Position numbers and translations under genes: made by a program. Of a stretch of DNA of 64,000 nucleotides, positions 44,599 through 54,601 are shown piece after piece (position 1 is the stretch's first letter; the number at the start of each line of letters is the position of its first letter). The stretch spans positions 186,001-250,000 of the forward strand of contig JAKAGV010000004.1 of the NCBI GenBank assembly GCA_021815405.1, read 5' to 3'. The notes beneath the pieces were generated by a model. The model had not been told where the DNA came from. It worked only from the letters and a program-made list of their open reading frames with translations, and did no database searches. The DNA is from Bacteroidota bacterium (GTDB lineage Bacteria > Bacteroidota > Ignavibacteria > Ignavibacteriales > Ignavibacteriaceae).

Positions 44599-44903
44599 TT
44601 TTTAGTCCGAGTAGTTGTCTTTTTTGATTTCAATTTCTTTAACTGACTTGCCAATTTTTCAACTGAGGAACTAACAGATTTCTTAAAATCATCACTAGAT
44701 TCTGTAGCAGTTAAGGTTTGTCCCGGAACTTTCAGAATTATTTCAGCACTCTTTGTGCTTATATTTGAATTCAAGTAACTTAGTATTACATCTACGTCCA
44801 AAATATTATCGTAAAATTTATTTAGCGAATCAACTTCCGCATTGATAAATTCCTTCAAAGTATCGTGTGCTTTGAATTTCCTAGCTGTTATAGTTACGTT
44901 CAT
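44595..44903 (-). CDS. hpf: Ribosome hibernation promoting factor, short form
   Basis: A 102-residue protein of the HPF/YfiA family. The pattern MNVTITARKFKAHDTLKEFI..E...L.KFYD, then VDVILSYLN and AEIILKVPGQTLTA, is typical. It binds the 30S decoding region in stationary phase. The lysine-rich tail (LKSKKTTTRTKK) is short and the long-form dimerisation domain is absent. Flanked by xerC and hprK, with a GGGAGG site before the ATG. Confidence 0.95.
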   Translation of the reverse strand: MNVTITARKFKAHDTLKEFINAEVDSLNKFYDNILDVDVILSYLNSNISTKSAEIILKVPGQTLTATESSDDFKKSVSSSVEKLASQLKKLKSKKTTTRTKK

Positions 44904-44918
44904 AGTTACCTCCCTTAA

Positions 44919-45800
44919 TCAAGATTTAGGATGTGCTTTTTTATATGTTTGTTTAAGTCGCTCAATACTTACATGCGTATAAATTTGAGTTGTAGAAAGA
45001 TTTTCATGACCAAGTATTTCCTTAACTGCCCGCAAATCTGCTCCTTTATCCAGCATATGAGTTGCTGCACTATGCCGTAATATATGCGGACTCTTTTTCT
45101 TAATGTCTGTTACCTTTGATAAATATTTGAAAACAATTCTGTGAACGAAACGGGTATAAAGCCTCTTTCCTACCTTATCGGTAAGAAGCGCTGAGTTAGC
45201 ACTCGGCTTTGGCTTTCCTTTCAAATAATCCAAAATTATCGGTAAGGATTTATCTCCAACCGGGACAATTCGCATCTTATTCCCTTTACCTGTTATCCGA
45301 ACAATCTTCTCGTTCAAATCTAAATCAATAAAATTTAAACTGCAAAGTTCGGATACACGCAAGGCACAACCATAAAGAAGTTCAAAAATGATTTTGACTA
45401 GTGCCGGATATTTGTCTTCTTTGTCAGCAAGTTCATAAATTTTAAGGATTAAATCTGTAGAAACAATTTCAGGCAGTTTCCTTTTGGATTTTGGATTAGA
45501 TATAATTGCCACTGGATTTGCTTCAATATAATTCCGCTGGTAAGAAAATTTGAACAATCCTCGCAGTGTGGAAAGCTTTCTTGATATTGATTTTTTATCG
45601 AGACGTTTCTCACTTAATGTCATCATAAAAATTTTTATGAACTTTTCTGTTACAGCAGTAATTTCGAGTTTTGAATTGTCTTCGCAATATTTAATAAACT
45701 CATTTAAATCTTCAGAATAAGATTTTACAGTGTTCAGCGAGTAACGCTTAACATTCTTCAATTCTTCCAGATATTCTTCTGCAGTTTGGTCGATATTCAT
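44919..45800 (-). CDS. xerC: Tyrosine recombinase, XerC/XerD type
   Basis: A 293-residue recombinase with an N-terminal SAM-like DNA-binding domain (1-95) and a catalytic domain holding Arg (GCALRVSEL), HILRHSAATHML (His, Arg), the LGHENLSTTQIYTH block and its Tyr. It resolves chromosome dimers at dif. Location beside topA, smg and hpf, not next to any integrated element, supports a housekeeping Xer protein. XerC or XerD cannot be separated by sequence alone. Its ATG overlaps the topA stop by one base. Confidence 0.92.
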   Translation of the reverse strand: MNIDQTAEEYLEELKNVKRYSLNTVKSYSEDLNEFIKYCEDNSKLEITAVTEKFIKIFMMTLSEKRLDKKSISRKLSTLRGLFKFSYQRNYIEANPVAIISNPKSKRKLPEIVSTDLILKIYELADKEDKYPALVKIIFELLYGCALRVSELCSLNFIDLDLNEKIVRITGKGNKMRIVPVGDKSLPIILDYLKGKPKPSANSALLTDKVGKRLYTRFVHRIVFKYLSKVTDIKKKSPHILRHSAATHMLDKGADLRAVKEILGHENLSTTQIYTHVSIERLKQTYKKAHPKS

Positions 45801-48130
45801 TAATCTTCTTCTACTTGTTCTACTTCTTCAACTAATGATTCTTCGCCGCACTTCGGACATTTCAGATAATTACCTTTTTTAACCGAATACCTTTGTTCCA
45901 TATAGACCGAGTCTCCATTGACGCAGGCTTGCGGAACAGGCTTGTACCAGCTTACAAAATCGCAATCCGGGAATCTTGAACATCCATAAAATAGTTTTCC
46001 TCGTTTTGATTTTCTTTCAACGATTTCGCCTTCGACACATTTGGGACACTTAACACCAAGCGTAATATTTTTTACATAATCGCAGTCGGGATATCTTTCG
46101 CATCCAATAAACCTGCCAAATTTTCCATTGCGATAAACAAGTCTTGAACCACATTTTTCGCAGGTCTCGCCAGTATATTCGGGTTCCTGGTTTTGTGCAA
46201 ATACATCTTTGAATGATTTGATATTTTTGCATTCCGGGTAATTACTGCAAGCTAAATATCTTCCGAATCTTCCGACTTTGATTATCATTTCACCACCGCA
46301 TTGATCGCAAATAATCTTCTCCACATTGTTCTCAACTTTTTTGAGAGATTCAGAAAACGGCACATAAAAATCATTCAATACTTTTACATAATCATTTTCG
46401 CCTTGTGCTATTTGGTCAAGTTCATTTTCCATCGATGCAGTGAAATCTTCATTAATTATTCTCGGGAAATTTTTAACCAAAATAACATTTACTTCCCTGC
46501 CTAGTTTTGTAGGAAATAACTTTCTGTCTTCCAAATTTACATATTTTCTATCCTGTATGGTTCCAACGATAAGTGAATACGTGCTAGGTCTGCCAATGCC
46601 ACGGCTTTCTAATTCCTTTATCAAGGAGCTTTCTGTGAATCTTGCAGGTGGCTTTGTAAAGTGTTGCGTCTTCTGCAAGTCCTGTAAGCTCAGTGCATTT
46701 CCTTTTTCAAGACCAATTGGAATACTATCATTCCTGTATTCTTCTTTCTCCTCGGCATTTTCTTTCTTTTCTACAATTTCTTCATAAATTTTTAGGAAAC
46801 CATTAAATTTAACAGCAGTACCGAATGCTTTGAATAAAAATTCATCCGCAGAAATTTCAATTACGGTAGTCTCCATTAGTGCGGGATTCATTTGCGAAGC
46901 AATAAACCGGTTCCAGATTAATTCATACAGTTTGAGTGATTTATTATCCAGATATTGCTTAACAAACTGCGGAGTATATTTCAAAGAAGTTGGTCTAATC
47001 GCTTCGTGCGCATCCTGAACATTTGTTTTGTCTTTTTTTTCATGGTTGTTCGGAACATTAGGTAAATATTCTTTCCCGAAAGAATCGCCGATAAAATCTC
47101 TAACTGCAGAAATCATTTCTTCGCTGATTCTAGTTGAGTCTGTTCTCATGTAAGTAATCAAACCAACCAGGCCTTCTTTACCAAGCTCAATTCCTTCATA
47201 AAGTTTCTGTGCAATCATCATGGTTTGTTTAGGACGCATTTTTAATCGTTTAGATGCTTCAGCTTGAAGTGCGCTAGTAATAAATGGTGCGGGAGGATTT
47301 CTTTTAGTATTTCGCTTTGAAATGTTTGAAATTATAAAATGTTCTTTTGCCTTTATACTATCAAAGAATTCGGTTGCCTGTTTTTCATTGGCTAAAGGAA
47401 TAAATTGTTCTAAAAATTCTTTCCAATCTTCTTCAGTCATTACCGGTTTAGGCTGCACTTTTATATCTTTTCCATTTACACTGAAAAGCTTCGCTCGGAA
47501 AGTTTCTCCTTTGTCAGTCTTAAACTCAGCCCAGATTGACCAGTACTCTGTCGGAATAAATTTTTCAATCTCAACTTCTCTATCACAAATTAATTTCAGT
47601 GCTACAGATTGAACTCTTCCAGCTGAAAGTGCACTGCTGCCTGACATTTCAATAATCGCTTTCCAGAGAAAAGGACTAATCTTATATCCGATAATTCTAT
47701 CCATAACTCTACGTGCCCGTTGAGAGCTTACAAGATACCCATCAATGCTTCGAGGTTCCTTCATCGCTCTTTCAACACCGGTTTTTGTAATTTCATTAAA
47801 GAGAACTCTGGATATTTTCGAGCTTGAGTCTGAATTCAAAATGTCGGCAATATCTTGTGCAATTGCCTCTCCTTCACGGTCAGGGTCAGTCGCGATATAA
47901 ATTTTTTTACTTTTTGCAGCCAGCGTCTTAATCTTTTTTATTATATCGCCTTTACCGCGTATTGTTACAAATTGAGGCTCAAAATCCTTATCTACTTCAA
48001 CGCCAAGTTTAGTCTTAGGTAAATTCCTAACATGACCAACTGTTGCTTCAACAATAAAATCTTTACCTAAGTATTTATTTATGGTTTTTGCCTTTGCAGG
48101 TGATTCCACCAAAACTAGATTCTTACTCAT
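45800..48130 (-). CDS. topA: DNA topoisomerase I
   Basis: A 776-residue type IA topoisomerase that relaxes negative supercoils. It has the Toprim domain (LVLVESPAKAKTI at 4-16, TDPDREGEAIA near 80), the active-site tyrosine in GLITYMRTDSTRIS, and three full C-terminal four-cysteine zinc modules: CDQCGG.., CEKCGS.. and CPKCVE... A fourth, truncated CPKCGEE module closes the protein. Neighbours smg and xerC are frequent partners of topA. Confidence 0.97.
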   Translation of the reverse strand: MSKNLVLVESPAKAKTINKYLGKDFIVEATVGHVRNLPKTKLGVEVDKDFEPQFVTIRGKGDIIKKIKTLAAKSKKIYIATDPDREGEAIAQDIADILNSDSSSKISRVLFNEITKTGVERAMKEPRSIDGYLVSSQRARRVMDRIIGYKISPFLWKAIIEMSGSSALSAGRVQSVALKLICDREVEIEKFIPTEYWSIWAEFKTDKGETFRAKLFSVNGKDIKVQPKPVMTEEDWKEFLEQFIPLANEKQATEFFDSIKAKEHFIISNISKRNTKRNPPAPFITSALQAEASKRLKMRPKQTMMIAQKLYEGIELGKEGLVGLITYMRTDSTRISEEMISAVRDFIGDSFGKEYLPNVPNNHEKKDKTNVQDAHEAIRPTSLKYTPQFVKQYLDNKSLKLYELIWNRFIASQMNPALMETTVIEISADEFLFKAFGTAVKFNGFLKIYEEIVEKKENAEEKEEYRNDSIPIGLEKGNALSLQDLQKTQHFTKPPARFTESSLIKELESRGIGRPSTYSLIVGTIQDRKYVNLEDRKLFPTKLGREVNVILVKNFPRIINEDFTASMENELDQIAQGENDYVKVLNDFYVPFSESLKKVENNVEKIICDQCGGEMIIKVGRFGRYLACSNYPECKNIKSFKDVFAQNQEPEYTGETCEKCGSRLVYRNGKFGRFIGCERYPDCDYVKNITLGVKCPKCVEGEIVERKSKRGKLFYGCSRFPDCDFVSWYKPVPQACVNGDSVYMEQRYSVKKGNYLKCPKCGEESLVEEVEQVEED

Positions 48131-48148
48131 CCTTAATTTCCGTTTTTC

Positions 48149-48607
48149 TTAATTAATAGTGTCGGACGAATATAACAAATATCTGCTTCCCGGAGTCGTT
48201 GTTCTATCAAGGTCGAGAAATATTGACAGAACAAATAGATTTATATTATCTATCGTTCTTTCATCTTCCGGAAACATATTTATTTGGTCGATTATCAATT
48301 CAAGTTCACTGTTATCCAGCAAACCGATATTCCGCAAATGTAAAAGATAATTGTAATTATTCAATCCTATAGTTGATACCTCATCTTCGGAAAAAATTCT
48401 TATTCCTTTGCTTCTTTCCGGCTCCATTTCTTTGAGGCGGTACATTTCCCGTAATTTTTTTTCATATATCCAGCTGTATGCAGCTGCTAAAGTGTTGCGT
48501 CCAAGTTTGTTCCCTTTTTGAATAAATTTTTCAACTTCTTCAAATGTATATTCTTTGTCTATTGCTTGCGCTATATTTTCTAATACTTTAACAATTTCCG
48601 ACGACAT
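48149..48607 (-). CDS. smg: Smg-like protein (DUF494)
   Basis: A 152-residue protein close in length to E. coli Smg (157). It has EVVEKFIQKG, a middle RIFS.DE...I...NYLLHL.NIGLLD block, and an MFPEDE..DN...FVLSIFLDL segment typical of DUF494. Function is unknown; the gene neighbours topA in many bacteria, as it does here. It overlaps the ybeY stop by one base. Confidence 0.9.
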   Translation of the reverse strand: MSSEIVKVLENIAQAIDKEYTFEEVEKFIQKGNKLGRNTLAAAYSWIYEKKLREMYRLKEMEPERSKGIRIFSEDEVSTIGLNNYNYLLHLRNIGLLDNSELELIIDQINMFPEDERTIDNINLFVLSIFLDLDRTTTPGSRYLLYSSDTIN

Positions 48608-49053
48608 TAAATTTTCCGAATCCTATAATGTTGAGAAGTAAATTTTTTTAAGAGACTATTCTCCTTCCGTTTCATCTCTTTTTTATCTTTTTTATCCTGA
48701 TCATCATAATCCATCAAATGTAAAAAACCATGAATAACAAGACGAAAATATTCATCATTTTCTGAAACTCCAAATTTTCTTGCATTTAAGACGGCTTCTT
48801 CATAAGAAATAAAGATTTCCCCATCTAAATTTTTATTATCGCCGGAATAATTGAAGGTGATTATGTCAGTCTCAAAATTGTGATTTAAATATTTTCTGTT
48901 AATTTCTAGCATGTAAGATGCATTTACAAAATTAACAACCAGCGAAATTAATTCGCAGTCTAGTTCCTTCTTTAGGAAAAGAATTAGTCTATGAATCAAT
49001 TCCTTTTGAAATTTAAAATTTTTGTCAAAATTTACTTGTAAGTTTTTAACCAC
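48607..49053 (-). CDS. ybeY: Endoribonuclease YbeY
   Basis: A 148-residue metal-dependent RNase involved in 16S rRNA 3'-end maturation. The motif is HGFLHLMDYDDQ; in E. coli it reads HG.LHL.GYDH, so the third histidine is replaced by Asp and Gly by Asp. Bacteroidota versions I recall also have Asp at that third position. The start is a GTG at 49053 because no ATG is available upstream of the conserved FINDLY-like region. It follows the MBL hydrolase with 35 bp between. Confidence 0.88.
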   Translation of the reverse strand: MVKNLQVNFDKNFKFQKELIHRLILFLKKELDCELISLVVNFVNASYMLEINRKYLNHNFETDIITFNYSGDNKNLDGEIFISYEEAVLNARKFGVSENDEYFRLVIHGFLHLMDYDDQDKKDKKEMKRKENSLLKKFTSQHYRIRKI

Positions 49054-49088
49054 GGTGTAAATATATCAATTCATGGAAAACTAACAAA

Positions 49089-49955
49089 CTAAAAATTAAT
49101 GCTTAATCCTTCATAGGAAGCAATGCAGTTTATGCTGGATTTTTCCTTTTTAAATACTGCGAGTGTATCCTTTAGCTGCTCATCCACTTTGGAATCAATA
49201 AAGTCCGGATTATAATGGAATAAAATTATATTCTTTACTTTAGCAATAATGCTGAAATACGCCAGCGTAACATTGCATGAGTGCCCCCAGCCTTTCTTTT
49301 CTATAACGGAAGTTTCATCGTACATTGAATCATGAATCAAGTAATCGCAGCCTGAGACAAATTCAACCAGGTCTTTGTTCAATTCTAGAATATCATCTGC
49401 TGAATTATGACCGGAATCGTTAAGTTTCAATTCGTTGTCGGTCATATAAACAAGGCATTTATTCCCTTCTGTTATTTTAAATGAAATTGTTGGTGAAGAA
49501 TGGTTTGCACGGAATGTTTCAATTTTAATATTATCTATCTCATAAGTGCAATCAGGATTTATTTCCTTAAAAGTAGTATGGGCGCTCATTTCTCCAATCT
49601 TAACTGGGAAATAGTTGAATGCCATCTGATCACTTAGTATCTGTTCTACTCTTTTGCCGTCGCTGGTTTCACCATAAAAAGTAATCTCATTGCCTTTTTT
49701 ATAAAGCGGTAAGAAGAATGGAATGCCCTGGATGTGATCCCAATGATAATGGCTGACAAAAATATCAATCTTCTTATCCTTATCGGTTTTTGCTAATACT
49801 TTTCCTAACTCGCGCAGACCGCTGCCTGCATCAAGAATAATTAAATTATCGTTTGAAGTCCTCAATTCGATACAAGGAGTGTTACCGCCATATTTAATGG
49901 TATTCTTACCCGGAACAGGTATGGAACCTCTTGTACCCCAAAACCTAAAATACAT
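49089..49955 (-). CDS. Metallo-beta-lactamase fold hydrolase, PDE-like
   Basis: A 288-residue MBL-fold protein opening with FWGTRGSIPVPG...KYGGNT, the motif of a group annotated as cyclic-nucleotide phosphodiesterase or PhnP-like. Metal ligands are HYHWDHIQG (about 79-87), an ANHSS loop, and a C-terminal LFHYNP. The substrate is not established for this group. Its first 11 bases overlap the end of the carbonic anhydrase gene. Confidence 0.88.
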   Translation of the reverse strand: MYFRFWGTRGSIPVPGKNTIKYGGNTPCIELRTSNDNLIILDAGSGLRELGKVLAKTDKDKKIDIFVSHYHWDHIQGIPFFLPLYKKGNEITFYGETSDGKRVEQILSDQMAFNYFPVKIGEMSAHTTFKEINPDCTYEIDNIKIETFRANHSSPTISFKITEGNKCLVYMTDNELKLNDSGHNSADDILELNKDLVEFVSGCDYLIHDSMYDETSVIEKKGWGHSCNVTLAYFSIIAKVKNIILFHYNPDFIDSKVDEQLKDTLAVFKKEKSSINCIASYEGLSINF

Positions 49956-50526
49956 CTTTCAATTTAAATTTATTTAGTGATTCAATAGTTAATTCTGTGT
50001 ACTTAACATACCTCTGCGCAGATTTTTCAAACTCTTCCATTTCTTGAGCATTAAGTTCTCTTACGATTTTTGCAGGAACCCCCGCAGCAAGAGTACCTGT
50101 AGGTACAATGAAGTTCGGTTTAACTACAGAACCGGCAGCAACCATAGATTTCTCTTCGACTACAGCACCGTCAAGAATTACGGCTCCCATGCCGATAAGA
50201 CTTAAATCTTTTATAGTGCATCCGTGTAATGTAACCGAGTGTCCGATTGTTACCTTACTCCCAATATTTAGTGGGAATTTTCCGTTTGTAACATGCAGCA
50301 TGGAACAATCCTGCACATTAGTCATTTTACCAATTCTAATATAGTGAACATCGCCGCGAATTACTGTGTTGTACCAAACACTTGAGGTCTCTCCAATTTC
50401 AACATCACCGATTATTTTAACTCCGGAAGCTAGAAAAACGCTTGAGTGAAGCTTAGGAAATGCATCCAGGTAAGGAAAAAGTTTTATTTCTTCATCTAAC
50501 TTTTGTTGTATCTTGGCGGTATCCAT
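49945..50526 (-). CDS. Gamma-class carbonic anhydrase family protein
   Basis: A left-handed beta-helix (hexapeptide repeats, about 30-150) of about 193 residues. Zinc histidines appear in MLHVTNGK and IGHSVTLHGC, matching the Cam/YrdA family; the acidic loop of active Cam is not evident, so activity is uncertain. I choose the ATG at 50526 because GGAAGAG lies six bases before it; an ATG at 50541 adds five residues. The start lies inside the end of the DUF3108 gene. Confidence 0.88.
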   Translation of the reverse strand: MDTAKIQQKLDEEIKLFPYLDAFPKLHSSVFLASGVKIIGDVEIGETSSVWYNTVIRGDVHYIRIGKMTNVQDCSMLHVTNGKFPLNIGSKVTIGHSVTLHGCTIKDLSLIGMGAVILDGAVVEEKSMVAAGSVVKPNFIVPTGTLAAGVPAKIVRELNAQEMEEFEKSAQRYVKYTELTIESLNKFKLKDVF

Positions 50527-51323
50527 CCGGGTCTCTTCCATGATTTTAATTCAATCCTAACATTGCCAATTATTACTTTCATTTTTGCTACAATAGGAAC
50601 CGAGGCTGTATCGTCTGAAAACCAACCCTCAAAATAACCGGTTAAACCAAAAACGCTTATAAAATTCATTTCACCGTCAATACGTTGGCATGCAATGTCA
50701 TATTTTACAGCATCGATTGAAACACCTGTTACTTGTTTGTAAGAGTTAATTGTGGTAAGTGATTTTTTTTCATTTACAAAGCAAGGAATGGTTATAGATT
50801 TTCCGCTTCCACTGAACATTCTTGCGAAATATAAAATTGATAGCCCGTCTTCATATTCATGATTTGCCGTACCTGTCGAGTCAGTCCATAATTGATAAGG
50901 CTCTAATTTCCCTTTTTTAATCTGAATGATTTTTTTATTGTAATTAAATTTATACTCCGTAAAGGTTGTGTATTCTTCCTTCTTAACAATTCCTCTGAAG
51001 AAATCGGAGTAATAATCCGGATTTAATGTTGATTGATAAATCATATGGAGGTTAACGAAAGGAATTCCGGAATATGAATCCATGTAAGCAATTGTATTGT
51101 AGTAAGTTTTCCCGTCAATTTCTTTTTTATTTCGGACGATGATTTTTATTTCACCAAGCTTTATAAATGTGAAGCTGACAACGTAAGTAAGTTCTTCTCC
51201 AACTTCTAATTGCTTGTCTGATGAAAAATTAATTTCATAAGATTTAACGGGCTGCCTGTCAAATGCAAGAAGCAGTAAAATCGTTGTCGATATGAATAGT
51301 AATATAATTACCCGTTTGATCAT
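50496..51323 (-). CDS. DUF3108 exported protein
   Basis: A 275-residue protein with an N-terminal hydrophobic segment (signal peptide, about 4-21). The GEELTYVVSFTFIKLGEIKI segment, an EDGLSILYFAR block and a strand-rich C-terminus are typical of DUF3108, a beta-sandwich seen near cell-envelope genes. Function unknown. It overlaps ctpA by four bases and ends inside the carbonic anhydrase gene. Confidence 0.85.
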   Translation of the reverse strand: MIKRVIILLFISTTILLLLAFDRQPVKSYEINFSSDKQLEVGEELTYVVSFTFIKLGEIKIIVRNKKEIDGKTYYNTIAYMDSYSGIPFVNLHMIYQSTLNPDYYSDFFRGIVKKEEYTTFTEYKFNYNKKIIQIKKGKLEPYQLWTDSTGTANHEYEDGLSILYFARMFSGSGKSITIPCFVNEKKSLTTINSYKQVTGVSIDAVKYDIACQRIDGEMNFISVFGLTGYFEGWFSDDTASVPIVAKMKVIIGNVRIELKSWKRPGWIPPRYNKS

Positions 51324-52939
51324 TTAAGCTTAGCCAAGTCTTTGGCTTCGCCGAACAAAGTAACAGCTTTTTGAAATTGATTATCTTCTTTAAGCATAAC
51401 TTTGTACCAACCATCATTATTCCAAAACGTCCTTGCAATTTCAGCTTTCAATCTATCGGCAATGTAATCTTTATCTTTGTTATAATCTTTTTCAACAAAC
51501 TTAACGCCCTTTGCATCGGCAAAGTTTATAAAATTCTTCATCTCTTGATCAGTAAATGAAAATTCGGTATTAAATTTATTTAAATCGTTTCCGAATTTTT
51601 CTTCAATTCTTTTTTTATTAGCATCAAGATAATTCAAAATGAATTGATAGAAAAGATTCTTCTTGAGCAAATCCATACTGTATTCAGTTAAATTCACAGA
51701 AGGTATAATATAATCAGGAGTGATTCCACCGCCGCCGTAAACAGTCCGTCCATCTGCAGTTTTAAATTTTGGAAGTGCAGAATCTTTCTCGGCAGTGTGT
51801 TCAAGATTATTTCCTGTCGGTTCATCGTTCTTTCCGGCATCAGCGTAATATTCATTCCAATTCTTCAAGCCTTTATAGCTACGCTGAATCAATCTGCCCG
51901 AAGGAGTATAGTATCGTGCAATTGTTAAACGAAGTGCGGAATTATCCGGCAAAGTAAATTGTCTTTGCACTAAGCCTTTTCCAAAAGTTGTCTCACCTAC
52001 AATCAAAGCCCTGTCCCAATCTTGCATTGCTCCTGAAACAATCTCACTTGCCGATGCACTTCCTTTATTAACAAGAATTATCAACGGAAGATCTTTGTAT
52101 GGTGCCGGTTCTGAGGCATCATATTCTTCATCAAATTCCGAACGCCTTCCTTTAGTATAAACAATTTTTTTACCACTTCCGATAAAAAGATTTGCAACTT
52201 TAACTGCCTGGTCTAACAAACCTCCAGGATTCCCTCTCAAATCCAGAATAAGCTGCTGCATTCCTTGTTTTTTCAGATTTGCTAAAGCTCTGCTCATTTC
52301 ATTGTAAGAAGTTTCGGAAAATCTAGAAAGACTTATGTATCCGGTATTCGAATTGTACATAACGGAAGCATCAACAGAATAAAGAGGAATTTTTGCGCGT
52401 GTAATTTCATAGTTAATTGGATTCTTAATTCCATATCTAACAATTGAAATATTAACTTTGGTACCTGCTCTGCCTCGAAGCTTTGCACGTACCAGATCAT
52501 CTGTAATGCCGATAGCACTTGAATCGTTTATAGCAACAATTTTATCTCCAGGCTGAATGCCAAGTTTTGCACTAGGTCCGCCGATGATGGGTGAAACCAC
52601 GGTAAGTGTATCATTTATTATTTGAAATTCAATTCCGATTCCTTCAAAGTCACCTTTGAAAGATTCTTCAATGTCCTGCATTTGTTTAGCGGGGATGTAA
52701 ACAGAGTGAGGATCCAGCTTGTCCAGCATTCCATTGATCGCAGCCGAAACAAGCTTTTGTGTATCAACTTTGTCGACATAATATTTTTCTGTGTAGTTTA
52801 ATACATCGCCAAACTTGAGAATTCCCTCCTGAACGCTATCATCTGAAAATACTTTTTCAATTTGAGTTCCCAGAACTATTCCGAGAACAAGTATAAGAAT
52901 TACGAACGATATTTTTATTTTACCGGATTTCATATTCAA
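51320..52939 (-). CDS. ctpA: C-terminal processing protease (S41)
   Basis: A 539-residue periplasmic protease. It has an N-terminal signal or anchor (about 8-24), a PDZ domain (about 92-180), and the S41 core with LRGNPGGLLDQAV, the catalytic Ser in NKGSASASEIVSG and Lys in GETTFGKGLVQ. A C-terminal alpha-helical domain of about 130 residues is present. It trims C-termini of exported proteins. Downstream overlap with the DUF3108 gene suggests one transcript. Confidence 0.95.
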   Translation of the reverse strand: MNMKSGKIKISFVILILVLGIVLGTQIEKVFSDDSVQEGILKFGDVLNYTEKYYVDKVDTQKLVSAAINGMLDKLDPHSVYIPAKQMQDIEESFKGDFEGIGIEFQIINDTLTVVSPIIGGPSAKLGIQPGDKIVAINDSSAIGITDDLVRAKLRGRAGTKVNISIVRYGIKNPINYEITRAKIPLYSVDASVMYNSNTGYISLSRFSETSYNEMSRALANLKKQGMQQLILDLRGNPGGLLDQAVKVANLFIGSGKKIVYTKGRRSEFDEEYDASEPAPYKDLPLIILVNKGSASASEIVSGAMQDWDRALIVGETTFGKGLVQRQFTLPDNSALRLTIARYYTPSGRLIQRSYKGLKNWNEYYADAGKNDEPTGNNLEHTAEKDSALPKFKTADGRTVYGGGGITPDYIIPSVNLTEYSMDLLKKNLFYQFILNYLDANKKRIEEKFGNDLNKFNTEFSFTDQEMKNFINFADAKGVKFVEKDYNKDKDYIADRLKAEIARTFWNNDGWYKVMLKEDNQFQKAVTLFGEAKDLAKLK

Positions 52940-52947
52940 TCCCGCAA

Positions 52948-54600
52948 TTAAAATTTAACGGAAACAGTGAAGAAACTTTGAAGCTGATTTATCTTTACCG
53001 AATTCTGCAGCGACTCATTCAAATAACTTAAATTCAATGTAACAAAATATTGTTTTATTGGTTCATAAGTTATTAACAAGCTTGTAATTCTTGAGTATTC
53101 CAAATCACCCTCAAGCAAGCGTGCAAAGTTAGAATCAAAAGTGCGGTGACCAAGTGCCTCATCACCGCCGACATTTATAATAGTTCCGTTCGGTAAAACC
53201 GGATTAGCACCGTGAATAATATACTGGAAGCGGGCGTTAATAGAAAGTCTGTAATTCAATCTGTAATCAATTTCTCCAAGTAACAATACGCTGTTTGGCT
53301 GTAATCCCGAACCAAGATCGTATCCGTTATTTGTGAAGTTTGTATTGCCGGTCCTATGAGTATGGACGTAAGGATCGATTGTGGTAAACTCCAATTTTAA
53401 ATCAGCAGGAATTATTTTATAAAGATTTGATGAGAAGATCCCAAGATCAAACAAAGTTTCATTTGCATACCAGCCGGTCCCAAGCTTAGAGAAATCCATG
53501 TCGTCTATTAATAATGTGCTGTATATTTTTAATCCTTCAATTGACTTATTGGCAAAATCGAAAAATAAAAATGAATTGTCTCTATCTTGATTTGCATGCT
53601 CGACTGATTTATAAAATGCAAATGGATTTAAGTATGATAAATCCAATCCTCTGTCGCCATAGATTATCATTTCGCCAACACCAAAATTTACTGCATCAGA
53701 AATATCAAAACCAATTCTATGATAACCGATATATTTTTCGTGCACATAATTTATTCCACCGTTTATGGAATCAGGCTGGAATTCAGTATCACCTAACAGT
53801 TTACCGTGAAAATATGAGAAATCAAAAAACTTATAATGAATATCGAATGAAAGGAAATCAAAAGGCGGAGCGTTATCGTCAATTATAGAACGGCGCGGAC
53901 CGTATCCAATCCGCATTCTATCCCTTCCAAACTTTAATCTGAACATATCATAATCAGCAGTTAAATATCCGGAAGTCTCATCAAAAAATGCGGCAGAAGT
54001 ATCGAGATTATATTTAAAATTATCACGAATGTCAGTGCGCAGCCTTGCAACTTCTTTGTTGCCCATTACAAGCCCGTCGGTACCGGTAAGTGAAAATCCG
54101 AAATGATCAAGGAATGTTCCTCTAATCTGTCCGCCGATTACACCAACAGTGGTTGATAGATTACTTTTATTTTGAAAATCATTTTCACCAATGATCTGTC
54201 CTTGCCCAAGAAGGTTTACAAAAAGGTTTGCCTTGTGCGGTTCATTGTAGTAATAAAGATATTTCCCTTCCTGCGAAAATAAATTATATCCATTCCCGCC
54301 AATCATCGACTGCTGGTGTTTAAGAGTGCCGTATAAATCGAATTCAAATTCAACTTCTAAGTCTTTTAATATTTTCTTATCAATTTTATCCAGCTTATCT
54401 TGATTGGCGATTACTTGCTTTATATATCCAGCAATGTCTTTTCTCGGCTTTGGAATTTCAAATGAATTATATCCCTTTATTATGTGAAGCACCTCCATTC
54501 GCTGAAGAAAATTATAGACCTGATTATCAACGCTTACATAATCATCTTGAGCGAACGCTGCAACAGAAAGAAGAAAGAGTAGTACCGCAAGCTTTTTCAA
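52948..54600 (-). CDS. Outer-membrane barrel, capsule-assembly Wzi-like
   Basis: A 550-residue protein with signal peptide (ends AAFAQ) and a short N-terminal helical part (about 25-90) that contacts the periplasm. About 14-18 beta strands follow, typically glycine- and aromatic-rich, ending in a terminal strand SFFTVSVKF. The segment GRDRMRIGYGPRRSII resembles Wzi-type capsule-surface proteins. It stands next to a glycosyltransferase and lysS, and no other capsule genes are in the window. The barrel is well supported; Wzi identity is moderate. Confidence 0.75.
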   Translation of the reverse strand: MKKLAVLLFLLSVAAFAQDDYVSVDNQVYNFLQRMEVLHIIKGYNSFEIPKPRKDIAGYIKQVIANQDKLDKIDKKILKDLEVEFEFDLYGTLKHQQSMIGGNGYNLFSQEGKYLYYYNEPHKANLFVNLLGQGQIIGENDFQNKSNLSTTVGVIGGQIRGTFLDHFGFSLTGTDGLVMGNKEVARLRTDIRDNFKYNLDTSAAFFDETSGYLTADYDMFRLKFGRDRMRIGYGPRRSIIDDNAPPFDFLSFDIHYKFFDFSYFHGKLLGDTEFQPDSINGGINYVHEKYIGYHRIGFDISDAVNFGVGEMIIYGDRGLDLSYLNPFAFYKSVEHANQDRDNSFLFFDFANKSIEGLKIYSTLLIDDMDFSKLGTGWYANETLFDLGIFSSNLYKIIPADLKLEFTTIDPYVHTHRTGNTNFTNNGYDLGSGLQPNSVLLLGEIDYRLNYRLSINARFQYIIHGANPVLPNGTIINVGGDEALGHRTFDSNFARLLEGDLEYSRITSLLITYEPIKQYFVTLNLSYLNESLQNSVKINQLQSFFTVSVKF

Positions 54601-54601
54601 A

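Noticed and set aside
46301-47612. Several plus-strand frames of 60-115 residues within topA
   Set aside because: They are antisense shadows of a clear topA coding frame with all its motifs.
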